From assembly GCA_028829895.1 (NCBI GenBank), contig CM054179.1, positions 50,675,391-50,739,390 of the forward strand: a stretch of DNA of 64,000 nt, written 5' to 3'. Under the pieces are notes generated by a model. It was not told the origin of the DNA, did not search any database, and was given only the letters and a program-made list of their open reading frames with translations. The position numbers were made by a program, and so were the translations under genes. Position 1 is the stretch's first letter. Each line of letters opens with the position of its first letter. Origin of the DNA: Sinotaia quadrata (taxonomy: Eukaryota > Mollusca > Gastropoda > Architaenioglossa > Viviparidae). Below, piece after piece: positions 15,101 through 25,289 of the stretch.

Positions 15101-15867
15101 AAGTATTACAAAACGAGCAAGAAGTGACATATTTTAATAATAAATATAAGATATATTGCATCCTCTTTAAATTACACTGTGGTACTGTAACACTGTCATT
15201 ATATGTAATTATTCTTAAGGTATTAATTAACTAATTAAATACAATTACTGAATTACTGAATTAGGCCTACTATGGGAATTAGTACATAACAATATTTCAG
15301 TTTACGTTATTAGTGCACGCGTCCCTAAATAAGTTGTGTATATCATATGAGAATGCATTCTGGTTAAGAAAAAGTCAACTATCTCGGATAATTAATTTGT
15401 AGTTTTTACACAATTACAGTTTAGAATGTGTTGCAAGCTACTGTACTAGTAGTACTACTACTAGTAGCACTAAAGTTCTAGTCCAACTAAACAGTATTCA
15501 TATAACAGTTGAAGTAAATGACAAAAACTTGTCTTGAATTGAACAGAATATTTAAACACTGTAACTAAGTCAAGCAAAGTAAATATGTTATAAAATATTA
15601 TATACTATATGCAGGAAATTATACAACTGTAGTTGTATAAGTATCAGAATCATAAAGCTTGTAAGTTATAGTTATACTGTTAACTTATACTCCAAACTGT
15701 TTAGGCCTAACTATTTATTAGTTAGATTAGGCCTACAGATTGACAGTACGAGCAATTGATCTAGCCAATAAATACTCTTAATATGGATGGAAATTACAGT
15801 AAACAAATATTTTGAACAATTGTTTACTTACCCCCGGATGTCGACTGTTACTTGAAAGAGAGACCAT
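2538..15867 (-). CDS. TMEM192: TMEM192, lysosomal four-pass membrane protein (six coding exons)
   Basis: Six exons on the minus strand join in phase with GT-AG borders: 15867-15832, 13905-13732, 12991-12760, 8463-8311, 6061-5962 and 2688-2538, giving 281 residues (human about 271). The start ATG at 15,867 opens a 12-codon first exon whose donor is GTAAGT. Exon 2 carries the acidic dileucine motif DDPLLD near residues 27-32, which in the family directs the protein to lysosomes. Hydrophobic segments lie near residues 60-82, 98-118, 148-165 and 185-205. The block RTARFNRAKDAPDYL, followed by VGYR, matches the family's conserved loop after the last helix. The C-terminus (FWRQKRRDL onward) is a predicted coiled coil with a cysteine, as in the dimer-forming tail of the vertebrate protein. 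Family membership rests on matching motif order across all exons. Only the non-conserved first exon is less certain. Confidence 0.88.
2850..2985. repeat. Four-copy 31-32-bp tandem repeat
   Basis: The phrase GAAACTAATTATC followed by a run of CAACNACAAA recurs near 2,853, 2,887, 2,918 and 2,950. Copies differ by a few bases and by the length of the A run. It lies just inside intron 5 of TMEM192. Confidence 0.8.
3405..3505 (+). repeat. Dispersed repeat family R1, diverged copy
   Basis: The phrase ACCTTGGGCACTC followed by a GAAGTAAACA block resembles the copies at 28,842-28,955 and 16,168-16,272. This copy is the most diverged. The class of element is unknown. Confidence 0.5.
6665..6775. repeat. 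32-bp tandem repeat, three copies plus a partial
   Basis: A 32-bp unit beginning CAACATATATGATACTAG starts at 6,665, 6,697 and 6,729, with a partial fourth at 6,761. The full copies are identical by eye, so the expansion is recent. Confidence 0.9.
6943..7167. repeat. 75-bp tandem repeat, three copies
   Basis: Units start at 6,943, 7,018 and 7,093 with GACTACTANCATTCA and contain TTTTCTTCACCA. The third copy has more substitutions than the first two. Confidence 0.9.
7377..7563. repeat. 94-bp direct duplication
   Basis: A unit beginning CATATCCCTTCCTCAAGAC starts at 7,377 and again at 7,471. The copies differ at several positions, including small indels in the second half. Confidence 0.88.
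8068..8190. repeat. Degenerate short tandem repeat (CAGTTCCTATTN units)
   Basis: About five diverged units of 25-30 bp share the core AGTAACCAGTTCCTATTGC. This is a decayed minisatellite within a TMEM192 intron. Confidence 0.65.
9029..9103. repeat. (CA)n microsatellite, about 37 units
   Basis: This is an uninterrupted CA dinucleotide tract of about 75 bp. It lies in a TMEM192 intron and is likely to vary in length between individuals. Confidence 0.98.
10900..11800. other. G+T-rich island of unknown nature in a TMEM192 intron
   Basis: Base composition here differs from the flanking A+T-rich intron. Three short overlapping plus-strand frames (11,084-11,332, 11,370-11,591, 11,561-11,818) and one minus-strand frame are open, but none has a recognisable domain or convincing splice sites. 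The block may be a decayed transposon, since a W-R-L-E-W-S-P-S stretch is encoded around 11,290-11,315. This is not established. Confidence 0.3.
12992..13731 (-). other. TMEM192 intron 2
   Basis: This short A+T-rich intron lies between coding exons 3 and 2. Its donor is GTAAGT at 13,731 and its acceptor is a TTTGCAG ending at 12,992. Nothing else is seen in it. Confidence 0.75.
13906..15831 (-). other. TMEM192 intron 1
   Basis: This 1.9-kb intron separates the 12-codon first exon from exon 2. It includes a degenerate tandem repeat at about 14,001-14,265 with four units of roughly 85-95 bp sharing AATACTGGCTCTAAA and a GAGTGAATGAATGAAATAG phrase. No exon of another gene is seen. Confidence 0.6.
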
Positions 15868-16167
15868 CACAACGGTTTGCACTAATGATACAAGTTTCGT
15901 TTCCTATAATCACGAGACATACGTTCCAGCTTTTGCATGTTTTCATTTTAAAAAAAAAAAATTCTCATCAAGGGAGGCAATTCAGTCTAGAGTAATTGTA
16001 CATTACCACATTACAATACAATACATGCATGTAAATGTTTGCTGTGAGTGATTTTATTACTGAGCGAAATGTTTAATTGACAGTTATATTGCTAATTAAT
16101 TAATCAAGGATTTTAAAAAGTAATTAGAAACTAATTAATAAGTTCTTTGTCTATAGAAAATGCGCTG
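15868..16167 (-). promoter_or_regulatory. Presumed TMEM192 5' UTR and promoter region
   Basis: This lies directly upstream of the TMEM192 start codon on the minus strand. No canonical TATA box or CpG-rich block stands out. The assignment rests only on position. Confidence 0.3.
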
Positions 16168-16272
16168 GTGTCTTCCTTATGGTGTTATTTGGAAAGTGTC
16201 AGAGTTTGAAGTAAACTGCCTAAGGGAAGAATATTCTAGATGTGCTGACCTAGTGCAAACTGAGTGAATTTT
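16168..16272 (+). repeat. Dispersed repeat family R1
   Basis: About 100 bp beginning CTTATGGTGTTATTTGG match 28,852-28,955 closely by eye (roughly one difference per ten bases), with shared AGAATATTCTAGAT and GCTGACCTAGTG. No terminal repeats or tail were found. Confidence 0.8.
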
Positions 16273-16491
16273 TTTTTTTTATTTCTATGTAGAAAAAATA
16301 TAAACTATATCCCGTGGGCTAATTTATCTCAATCTCTATAGAGAAAAATCTTTACACTTTGTGTGTTGAATTGTCATTAAGGAACATTTCTCTAAATGCT
16401 GAACAATCAACATCTAATTAATTCAGTGACCGTTACCCCCTCCCACAATTTTGGCAGAGAATTGGTCACCAAAGTATGTAGATGTTTAAAA

Positions 16492-16715
16492 TAATTAATG
16501 TAATAATATAATAGCTTGGTTCTGGTCTTCAACTTTACCTATTATTCTGCTTAAACTAAGTGCCACTGTACATTTTTTGGGATTGTGGGGGGTGTATATT
16601 TGTTTGTTAGTTTCTGGTCTTTGATGACCTTCACTTGTGTAACTGTAATTGTACTAAAGTAATATTAAGAGATAATGCCAACTGTCACTTTTTTATTTAT
16701 TTATACATATCAAAG
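16492..16715 (+). repeat. Dispersed repeat family R2
   Basis: This segment matches 31,682-31,910, sharing TATTATTCTGCTTAAACTAA and CTTCACTTGTGTA. The copies are diverged and of unknown class. Confidence 0.78.
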
Positions 16716-19531
16716 TGAACTAAGAAATTAATAGATAAACAAATCCTGAACTCACTAAAATTAGAATACAAACTGATAGAAATCAAGGTAGCCATGGATG
16801 AACTCGCACGAACATGACTGGCCCCTGCCCTCTCACTACTAAGAGTCACCTCCAAGGGCTGCTACAACAACGCCGCCGACAACCACAACAGTTAGTTTGC
16901 AAGAGTGACCTTTGTTATCTCGTCAACGTCCCTACAAGTTGATGGCGAGTAGAAATGTTTATATGGGGCGCATCCTCGTAGGTAGTCTAGGTAGACAGTT
17001 TATCAATCTCATTGTTGACATTTGAGGGAAATGTCTGGTTGTTGATATGTTATATTATTATTATTAAGCCAGTATTTTGTTGGAACTTCTGGCCACTGAT
17101 ACGTGGGCCTGATTGACATTTGGATTAAAGTTCCCTTTGACTTTCTGGGTTTTCACCCTAAGACATTTTGATGAACAATTTTACTAATAATTTAGTTTCG
17201 ATGATATTTACTATTTTTTTTTTATTCACGCAGTTATTGCCGCTAGTTGATTAGTGAGTGATTGATTATATCAGTTTCTGTGTGTTTATGATTAATATTT
17301 GGTTATTTCTGAGTGAAAGTGTTAAGCGATCTTCACCACTGACAATGTGATTGCATTATCATGTTTTATTATACTTCATTCATCACTCAGATTCCCTATC
17401 TCATGAATGTTTCCGGATGAATGACTAACAACCATCTGCTAGTGTCCCTCCACTAACTAGAATCAAACTCTCCTCGTAATTTTATTCAGAGTAAAATCCC
17501 ACCCCCCAACAAGACCATTTATATCTTCAGTCATCTCAACAACAATTACAGAAATGAAAATTGCCTCGAATCTATCTTCTGCCATCTTAAAACGATTGCT
17601 TACTTACATAAAGTTACAACTGAGCATTCAATAACTAGAGTTAACGTTCACTGCTAACGTTATACCGCTGTTTGCTCTATTGAACCCAAGCCTGAGTTTG
17701 CATATGTACATTCCATGGCGTCCTTCACCATTTTGAAAAGCAATTGTTTTGCAATATTGTGAGGGCTAAAAAATATGCTTGAGAAGTTGTGCATAAAAAA
17801 GTATTTAAAGGGGGGAAAACAAAGATATTTCACAGTTATAATTAGTAAGAGCAAAAAATAACTAAAGTGTAGTTGTCAGTAAGTTAGCGATAGCGTAGGA
17901 GGTTGCCGAAACAAAACAATCTTTTGGCAGTGTTCAACACATGATGTTAATTGAATGTGTAACAAATTAGTTGGGCTTCTTTCATGAAATGACTGGAGTG
18001 GTTACCAGAAAATGAATCTGACATCCCATAGAATGAATAATCAGCAAGAGGTAAACAGGATTTGTATCTCACCAAGTATACATGTATACAATTAAATATT
18101 GTTCAAAAACTTAAATTCATTAATTTCTTTTCAGTACAAAAATGAAAAGTCTTGAATAATAAATTTGTACTATTTTGGTGTGGTGGTTCATTTAATAAAG
18201 TGACATCTCTAGTTATGATCGCCATAAAAATAAAAATTATCATTATTTTGTTAAAGAGTTACAAAGGCCTTTTCTTTTTCTTTAAGGTTTAAAAAAAGAA
18301 AAAACTGCAAACATTTTGTGCCTTTTATCCTGCTCATTATAATCAGGTCTTATGTTGGGCGGGCTATTTTTTCTTAAAGTTACATGAAAATGATTCGGTA
18401 ACTTTTTGTTATTGAAATGCCAATGAATATAATGCAATTTATTTGGTGTGTTTCTGTAAATAATTGTTGAAGGTGTGGATTTTTACTTTTAATGACTCTT
18501 CAGCACTAAAACGTGATTTTTTTATTTTATAAATGCTATTGTACAAAATTTGCTTTATAGTATTTCCATAACACGTTTAGGTAAAAACGCATTGAAACCA
18601 ACTCTATAATGATTATTTTAAAAAATGGTTTTGGGGTGGACTCCCCATAAAACTAAAATGTTTCATACTGGTCAGGGCAAAACTGTCAAAATGTAACATG
18701 CTTCATGTTATTATGTTGGGTTTTATTTATTTAAATTGAGGTTTTTCAACATGTTGCACAAAAAGCAGGTAGGAAAGTAGGTAATGAAAGGAAAAAAACG
18801 TTTTCTGTAGGAGTCAATTTGTTTCAACCTTATCAGCTATGCATACATAATTTTATCATTTTTTTTTTTCACTCTACATGTGCATAAAGTCTATATAGAT
18901 ATGGTGCTATGGATCCCACTACACACAGTATAGAATGTAACAAAAACTGAAAATATTCTTTTTACAAATTAGTTGTGCTACTTTTTAGTAGAGTGGTTGG
19001 CACCAAAGCATATACATTCAATTAAAGTGGATGCATAACAAATCAGAATACACGATGTGAAATACAATGAAAATTCATTCTAATTACAAATAACAGACAT
19101 CTTTGAATTAGCAACAAGATTTCAGCTTGGGTTCCAGCAGATGCCATATATAATCACAATTCGGGGTTATTTCAAAATAACTATAACTAAATAGCCCATT
19201 TATAAATATTTGCAGTGTGTTTAACTTATAGTGAATAATATTCAATGGTCCCAGTCGCTACACTATTGATATCTCTAGATGATTTATATGGAAACATTTT
19301 TAAGGGGTACCTTCATTTTTTTTTATTTACTAAGCTTACAATACTTTTATTCTGTTGCTATAATAAATAAAACAATTACTGAAAATAAAAATATTAATCA
19401 AAATGAAATCTATGAAACAAATATAAACTTCAAACAACTCACATAAAAATAAAACACAAAGGATCATGTAAGCTTGATTGATTTTAATCTTAAAACCAAA
19501 CAAGGAAAACCAGGTAACTGTCAGCAAAGAA
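16716..19531. other. Intergenic spacer between TMEM192 and RPL22
   Basis: A somewhat G+C-richer stretch at about 16,790-17,010, with CAACAACGCCGCCGACAAC, could be promoter or 5' UTR sequence, but no exon with a recognisable product was found. The remainder is A+T-rich and appears to be non-coding. Confidence 0.45.
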
Positions 19532-20597
19532 CTACTCATCCCCTTCTTCTTCCTCCTCATCTTGATTAATCTGGAAGTAGCGTAGCTCAAAAGCTTCCTT
19601 GGAACTTGCTACTACATGGAGCCAAACACAGAGATTATTCTTTTTCAGGTACTTCTTGGTCAAGTACTTCAAGTACCTGAAAAGACAGGATACAGCAAGT
19701 ATAAAATGAGGATGCACCATGAACAAATTGTAATACCCTTTAACAAAGTCAGTAAAGATTACCAATGTTTGGTCCACTGTACCATGACTTGGTTCCAGTT
19801 TGGTTTTATTCATTTTAAATCTAATGCATTAGTCCCCAAAAAAACACAAAAAGGCTTTTCTGCAATGAACGAATAACTATTAACATCTTGTGTATAAAAA
19901 GAGGGCGAAATAGATTACTGTTAAATACTAATATATATTTCACTGTGCATCAGCTGCCAACATGATAATCTTCATCTTGAATAAAGCTGAGTTGACTGTA
20001 CCACTCTATTCATCCTTTAACTGCTCTAATAATATGCATATAAAGCAAAAGAGCTACTCTTAAACACATATATTGTTACAGTTAGTTCAAATAGGCCAGA
20101 GTAAATTAGACTCCTTTAATTCAATCAATCTCAGCACATGAAATTATAGCCAATAAAACTTACCGTTTAGAAAAAGGAACTTCTGATGTGAGTGTTATCT
20201 TGTTTTTCTGGCGCTCGAGCGCCACAGCAGTGCCCAAATTATTGATCTTGCCATCCACTTTGATGTGCTCATGCAGGTAATTCTCCTGAAACACAGCAAT
20301 GGTGCAAGACAGCACCGGAACTGACATGGGAAGGTGTCCCTAGCTAGCAAATATATCTTTTTATTATACAAATAGATATTCATACATCAAAAAGTTAAAT
20401 ATACAAGCTAAGATATTTAAATATAAATGAAAGTTAAAAGCCCAGAATCAAATGAATAAAACATAAATGCTCCTGACAAAACTGTGAAGTCAATATATAT
20501 CCATGTATATATAATACAGCGGCAATGACAAGAAATAAAGTTTTAAAATAAACCTGTTCAAAGTCTATGCATTGGAAATCAACCATAATGATCTCTT
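19532..20597 (-). CDS. RPL22: 60S ribosomal protein L22 (three exons seen; N-terminal coding exon not found)
   Basis: Three minus-strand exons join in phase. Exon 19676-19532 encodes [14 protein letters not shown] and ends in [15 protein letters not shown] with a short acidic tail, both hallmarks of eukaryotic L22. Exon 20285-20164 encodes [12 protein letters not shown] and TSEVPFSKR, also strongly L22. Exon 20597-20554 encodes [15 protein letters not shown] and fits the family's 'THPVEDGI..FEQ' region with three extra residues; its donor, CAG|GTTTAT, is weaker. L22 is a small RNA-binding protein of the large ribosomal subunit. The exon carrying the basic N-terminus and the CTHPV motif was not found between 20,598 and 22,374, so the gene could be incomplete, diverged there, or disrupted. 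The last two exons look fully functional. Confidence 0.85.
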
Positions 20598-21170
20598 CTA
20601 AGAAATTTAGCCAAAGTTGCACAAAGTAAGCTAATTTTAAATATTTATTTCATGCTGCACATATTTATTTGTGTGAAGTCAAAGGCTTCAAAATGAATTA
20701 TAAAATTAAACTACATTTAACAGATTCAAAAAGTGAATAGTGTGTCAATTATACAGACAAACAGTAGAATGGCAATTATTCAAACTAATTGGGGCAAGGC
20801 AGTTTCAGTTAATCACATAGTTCAGATAGACAGAGATGAAAATATCCAGTTTATGATAGAAAGTGTATTACTCCTGTATTTAGAAAAATGCTAACCATCA
20901 CCCCCATACCACACTCCCATGCTCACTATAGGCAATGACACATCAGGAGACTGTCCCAAAAGCCAAAATTTGAATTTTAACTCCTGTAATGATAAATATA
21001 GACTTTCTATGCTAAACTGCATGTCATTGCATAAATAATCGGAAACATGAACAGTAAACAACAGGATCAAGAATATCTTTACAGCCAGGTGAATGTCACC
21101 CTCTGTACCTAACAGATTGGAAGAATGTTAACTAAGCTGGCATTGCGAAGACATCAAGTCATAGTACATG
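20598..21170 (-). other. Probable RPL22 intron sequence
   Basis: This A+T-rich stretch lies upstream of the third-last RPL22 exon. The missing N-terminal exon was looked for here on the minus strand and not recognised. Confidence 0.4.
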
Positions 21171-21292
21171 TAGTGTGGAAAGATGAAACTATGAAGGCGT
21201 AGCAAGTAGTGTGGAAAGATGAAACTATGAAGGCGTGGCAAGTAGTGTGGAAAGATGAAACTATGAAGGCGTACAAGTAGTGTGGAAAGGAA
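21171..21292. repeat. 35-36-bp tandem repeat, four copies
   Basis: Units starting TAGTGTGGAAAGATGAAAC begin at 21,171, 21,207, 21,243 and 21,278. The last copy is truncated and diverges after the GGAAAGG. Confidence 0.9.
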
Positions 21293-21517
21293 TCTAACTA
21301 GTGCACTAGCATAACAACTAGAGGGGGCAGGAAGAGGGGGGTAAATTACCAGTATTTCAGATGATTGATGTTCACCTATAGTAAGCTGACAAACATACTT
21401 CAATTACCACAAAATGATTCTAAAAAAAAAAAGTGAAAGTTACAAATAGGTAAATAGTAAGAATCCAAGGCCAATGCAAAAGAAAATGCTTCTATCTCTC
21501 TGTGCTTTTACCCTCAG

Positions 21518-22013
21518 ACCTGATATCTTCTCTTTTGTTAAAGTGTTCAAATATATATACTGGTGACATTTTACCCTCAGACCTGATATCTTCTCTTTTG
21601 TTAAAGTGTTCAAATATATATACTGGTGACATTTTACCCTCAGACCTGATATCTTCTCTTTTGTTAAAGTGTTCAAATATATATACTGGTGACATTTTAC
21701 CCTCAGACCTGATATCTTCTCTTTTGTTAAAGTGTTCAAATATATATACTGGTGACATTTTACCCTCAGACCTGATATCTTCTCTTTGTTAAAGTGTTCA
21801 AATATATATACTGGTGACATTTTACCCTCAGACCTGATATCTTCTCTTTGTTAAAGTGTTCAAATATATATACTGGTGACATTTTACCCTCAGACCTGAT
21901 ATCTTCTCTTTGTTAAAGTGTTCAAATATATATACTGGTGACATTTTACCCTCAGACCTGATATCTTCTCTTTTGTTAAAGTGTTCAAATATATATACTG
22001 GTGAAATTTTTCG
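21518..22013. repeat. 62/63-bp minisatellite, eight copies
   Basis: A unit beginning GACCTGATATCTTCTC starts at 21,518, 21,581, 21,644, 21,707, 21,770, 21,832, 21,894 and 21,956. Copies are nearly identical. The only clear variation is a single T in the CTTTTG run, giving 63-bp and 62-bp versions. Because 63 is a multiple of three, long open frames appear on both strands (for example 21,440-21,820), but these are by-products of the repeat, not genes. The array lies in the presumed first intron of RPL22. Confidence 0.95.
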
Positions 22014-22374
22014 ACTGAGTAAGCAAAAGCTATGGATGTTTACATCCAATTAAGAATTTATGAAATTCAAGAGACATGCAAGTCAACTTAAAACTTAGCA
22101 ACAGGATCCTATTTTGTACTGGTTGACAAAAATCTACTCAGAAAACTATATAAACGTTCAATATGACATTGTCACACAGCCGTTTACATGCATATATCTA
22201 AATATAGCTAGGTATCCTATGGCCATATATTTGCAGTGTGCACGCACGTTTATTGTTACTAACGTTAGTAATCACAGACGATCCCACAGCGAGTGAGGCA
22301 GACTCAGACCAAGATGCCAACCTAGATAACATGTGTGGCGAAGAAAACGCACAATGAACATTTTAAAATCTTAC

Positions 22375-22440
22375 CATCGATCAGCTACAAACAATGCCAG
22401 AAACACGCTGCGTGTGTGTGCGTGCGTGTACGTAAGCAAA
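22375..22440 (-). other. Candidate first exon of RPL22 (ATG|GT junction)
   Basis: On the minus strand a start codon at 22,377-22,375 is followed at once by a GTAAGAT donor. Ribosomal protein genes often end exon 1 exactly at, or just after, the ATG. The position, 1.8 kb upstream of the recognised RPL22 exons and on the same strand, suits this. No clean terminal oligopyrimidine tract was identified, so support is positional only. Confidence 0.3.
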
Positions 22441-22502
22441 TTTTGTACTCCTTCTATTTTATGTATTACCATCAGTAAGTACATCTTGACTTTCCATATC
22501 AT

Positions 22503-22815
22503 AACCTAGCCATGTCAAGCATTGTTAGTATTTTATATTATAATTTAACCTGGCCTTGTCATGCATTGTTAGTATTTTACATTATAATTTAACCTAGCTA
22601 TGTTAAGCATTGTTAGTATTTTATATTATAATTTAATCTAGCTATGTTAAGTATTGTTAGTATTTAATAACATAGCCATGTTAAACTTTGTTAGTATTTT
22701 ATATTATAATTTAACCTGGCCATGTCAAGCATTGTTAGTATTTTACATTATAATTTAACCTAGCTATGTTAAGCATTGTTAGTATTTAATAACATAGCCA
22801 TGTTAAACATTGTTA
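22503..22815 (+). repeat. LINE 5' tandem monomers (about 44 bp)
   Basis: Units starting AACCTAGCCATGTCAAGC begin at 22,503, 22,547, 22,591 and 22,635, followed by shorter 33-44-bp variants up to the LINE. Each unit contains an ATG..AGCATTGTTAGTATT phrase that is also the first seven codons of the LINE endonuclease frame at 22,803. The array therefore repeats the promoter-proximal end of the LINE together with its start codon, much like the 5' monomers of rodent L1. Confidence 0.8.
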
Positions 22816-23490
22816 GTATTAACTGTAACGGCTATAGAAATGATAGGAAAATTAGCCTTTTAAAACAGTATATAGATAAAAATAGAGTAGACATATGTCT
22901 GTTACAAGAAACCCACATAGATAGCTTAGAATTAGGCAAATCCATAGCGAAAAAATTAGAAGGTAAAATTATTTGGTCACTCAGTCACACTAGAGGCAAG
23001 GGCGTAGGTATTTATTTTAATGATAAGTTACAATACAGTTTAGACCATTTTAATTTTGATTTTGAAGGGCGACACGTGTATGTAGACATTTCAGTTAACG
23101 TCTCCAAACTGAGAGTGGTAAATGTAAATGCACCGAACAATCCCCTTGATCGAAGTTTTTCCACGACCTATACCCGACCCTAATAACAACTAGACTGACA
23201 ATACTGGGAGGTGACTTTAACTGCATCGCCAGTCCTACCATCGACAAGATAGGGGGTAACGCGGAGAGGGGTACAGAAGGCTGGAAAGAATTGTCCGTCC
23301 TTCTCAACGACCACCAATTGTCAGACGCCTTTAGAATTCAACACCCCAGGACTAGAGCGGTAACCTGGCGAGGGCGCGGCATCGGCTGCCGCCTAGACCG
23401 TTTAAACCTACCCCCCTCCCTCAGACAGCTTAGTGAGCGCGCGGCATGACTTATGTTCCTTCTCAGACCACGACCACGTAACGTGTACCA
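22803..23490 (+). pseudogene. LINE endonuclease domain remnant
   Basis: The frame opens with MLNIVSINCNG. It contains LQETH (metal-binding and catalytic region), then, after a frameshift near 23,158, GGDFNCIAS, and after another near 23,450, SDHDHVTC. These are the conserved stations of AP-endonuclease-like LINE nucleases, which nick target DNA to prime reverse transcription. At least two frameshifts make this copy non-functional. Confidence 0.85.
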
Positions 23491-23552
23491 TATAACGGTA
23501 CATAACTGACATCAACATAGGACGAAGTTATTAGAAACTTAACACGTCCTAC

Positions 23553-25289
23553 TTGTCCGACATAGACTACACAGAGAAAATTAAACACTTATTATACTTT
23601 GCCTCACGTGACATACCCGAAGACGACAGATGGTGGGACGAGTTAAAGACTGACATCAAAGATATCTCCATCGACCACAGTAGAGTCAAAGCTAGACAAC
23701 GCGACAGGGACCTCAAAACCCTATCCAGTAAGTATTTAGCCTTAGAGCGAGAGAAAAAAATTGAAGAAATGAATAAGATCAAAGACATGATAAGACAGAT
23801 AGAAGAAGACAAACTTGTATGAGCGCAGATAAGAGCTAGAGCAAGCGAGCTTGAAATAAACGAAAAACCTAGCAGATATTTCCTCAGGAAAGAACTAACA
23901 AAAGGCCGTTGAAAGACAATCAGTAACGTTGTGTCAAAGACTGGACAGACGTGTACCACCACTGACACAATAGTGGACGCATTTAGAGACTTTTACAAAG
24001 ACCTATACACAGACGACGAAACAGACTTGATTGATTGAATGTGGGGAACGCTTCCGGCTTCCGCCGCTTTCGCGTTTGGAGAGGGGGGAGAGGGAGGGGG
24101 GACGAAACAGACACAGAAGCGACACTCTTTTATCTGGCCTCCCCCCAAGCAGACGACAGCGACGCAGACATGCTTGGAGCCTCCCTATCGACAGACGAAA
24201 TACGCCGGTCCATCACAGACATGGACAACAATAAATCCTCTGGCCCAGATGGCCTCCCGAAAGAATTTTACTACCATATCATACAATATTTCATACCAAT
24301 TCTCGCCAGAGTTTATCGGGCGGTCCAAAATTGAAAAATCAGGCACCTTGACAGAGACACAAAGACTGTCTTACATCACACTTCTCTGCAAAGACGAAAC
24401 AAACACCGGTCTACTTAACAACTACAGACCAATATCGTTATTAAACGTAGACTACAAAGTACTGATGAAGACACTGTGTAACAGACTGAAAACAGTGATG
24501 AGTAAAATCATCCACCCAGACCAATCCTGCGGGGTACCTGGCCGCTCAATCACAGACAACTGTCACTTAATCAGAGACATAATAGACCATTGTAATTCAC
24601 GCAATATACCTGGCTTCATTCTTTCTCTAGACCAGGAAAAAGCCTTTGATAGAGTGTCCCACAAATACTTATTGCGCACCCTAAGAGCTTTCGGCTTAGG
24701 GGAGAGCTTTGTGAATTGGGTTTCGGCCATCTACAATCACATCTGGAGTAGCGTCATTGTCAACCAACACATCTCGACCCCTTCCCGGTATCACGTTCCG
24801 TGAGACAAGGTTGTAGTTTATCGCCCCTACTTTGCGCACTGTGCCTGGAACCGGTCTTGAAAAAGATCCGGGAAGACCGCACTGTACATGGTATTAAAGT
24901 CCCAGGTAAGAAAGAAGCAGTGAAAATTAGCGCTTTCGCTGACGACAGCAACTACTGCTTGTCAGACGATAGGTCAGCACACAACGTCACCAACTGGTAC
25001 AGGCTGTACGGCCGTGCCTCCGGGGCGAAACTGAACTTAGCGAAAACTAAAGGACTGTACCTCTGCGGGTGGCGAGGAAGGGCAGATAACACACTAGGCA
25101 TAAAGTGGGTCGAATCAGTCACAATTTTCGGGGTCCTTATGGCGCCACCATCCCGGATGACTTATGGCATCCAGTGTGCCAAAGCATCCTAAAAACATTA
25201 GCCCTCTACAAAGGCCGACATCTGTCGATCTTCGGCAAAGCTAAATTAGTGAACATCATGGTTTTATCAAAACTAAGGTACACAGCCGC
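23553..25289 (+). pseudogene. LINE linker and reverse transcriptase domain remnant
   Basis: A charged, coiled-coil-like linker (23,553-23,822) leads to KSSGPDGLPKEFY at about 24,230. After a frameshift come NNYRPISLLNVDYKVL, LDQEKAFDRVSH, a further shift, RQGCSLSPLL and AFADDSN. These are reverse transcriptase blocks; the catalytic pair of aspartates is kept in FADD. In-frame stops and shifts show the copy is dead. Confidence 0.88.
24027..24100 (-). mobile_element. Short retroposon tail T1 (74 bp) with 12-bp target duplication
   Basis: A G+C-rich segment interrupts the LINE frame and is bracketed by the duplication GACGAAACAGAC at 24,015-24,026 and 24,101-24,112. Read on the minus strand it runs from a C-rich start through a GAAAGCGGCGGAAGCC core to CCCCACATTC and ends in an (AATC)n tail. 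This is the layout of a SINE or LINE 3' end inserted by target-primed reverse transcription. Related copies lie at 29,064-29,108 and 38,600-38,675. Confidence 0.82.

Noticed and set aside
21440..22049. Long open frames on both strands with a 21-residue repeat
   Set aside because: They exist only because a 63-bp minisatellite is a multiple of three. There is no start context, domain or codon signal, and frames break where 62-bp copies occur.
22024..22060. A minus-strand CKHP-like phrase as the missing RPL22 N-terminal exon
   Set aside because: Only four residues fit, a stop follows at once, and there is no basic Lys-rich start before it.
24039..24803. 254-codon frame as an intact LINE protein
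   Set aside because: Its first part is the inserted retroposon tail and off-frame LINE sequence. Only the section after about 24,336 is in the true RT frame.
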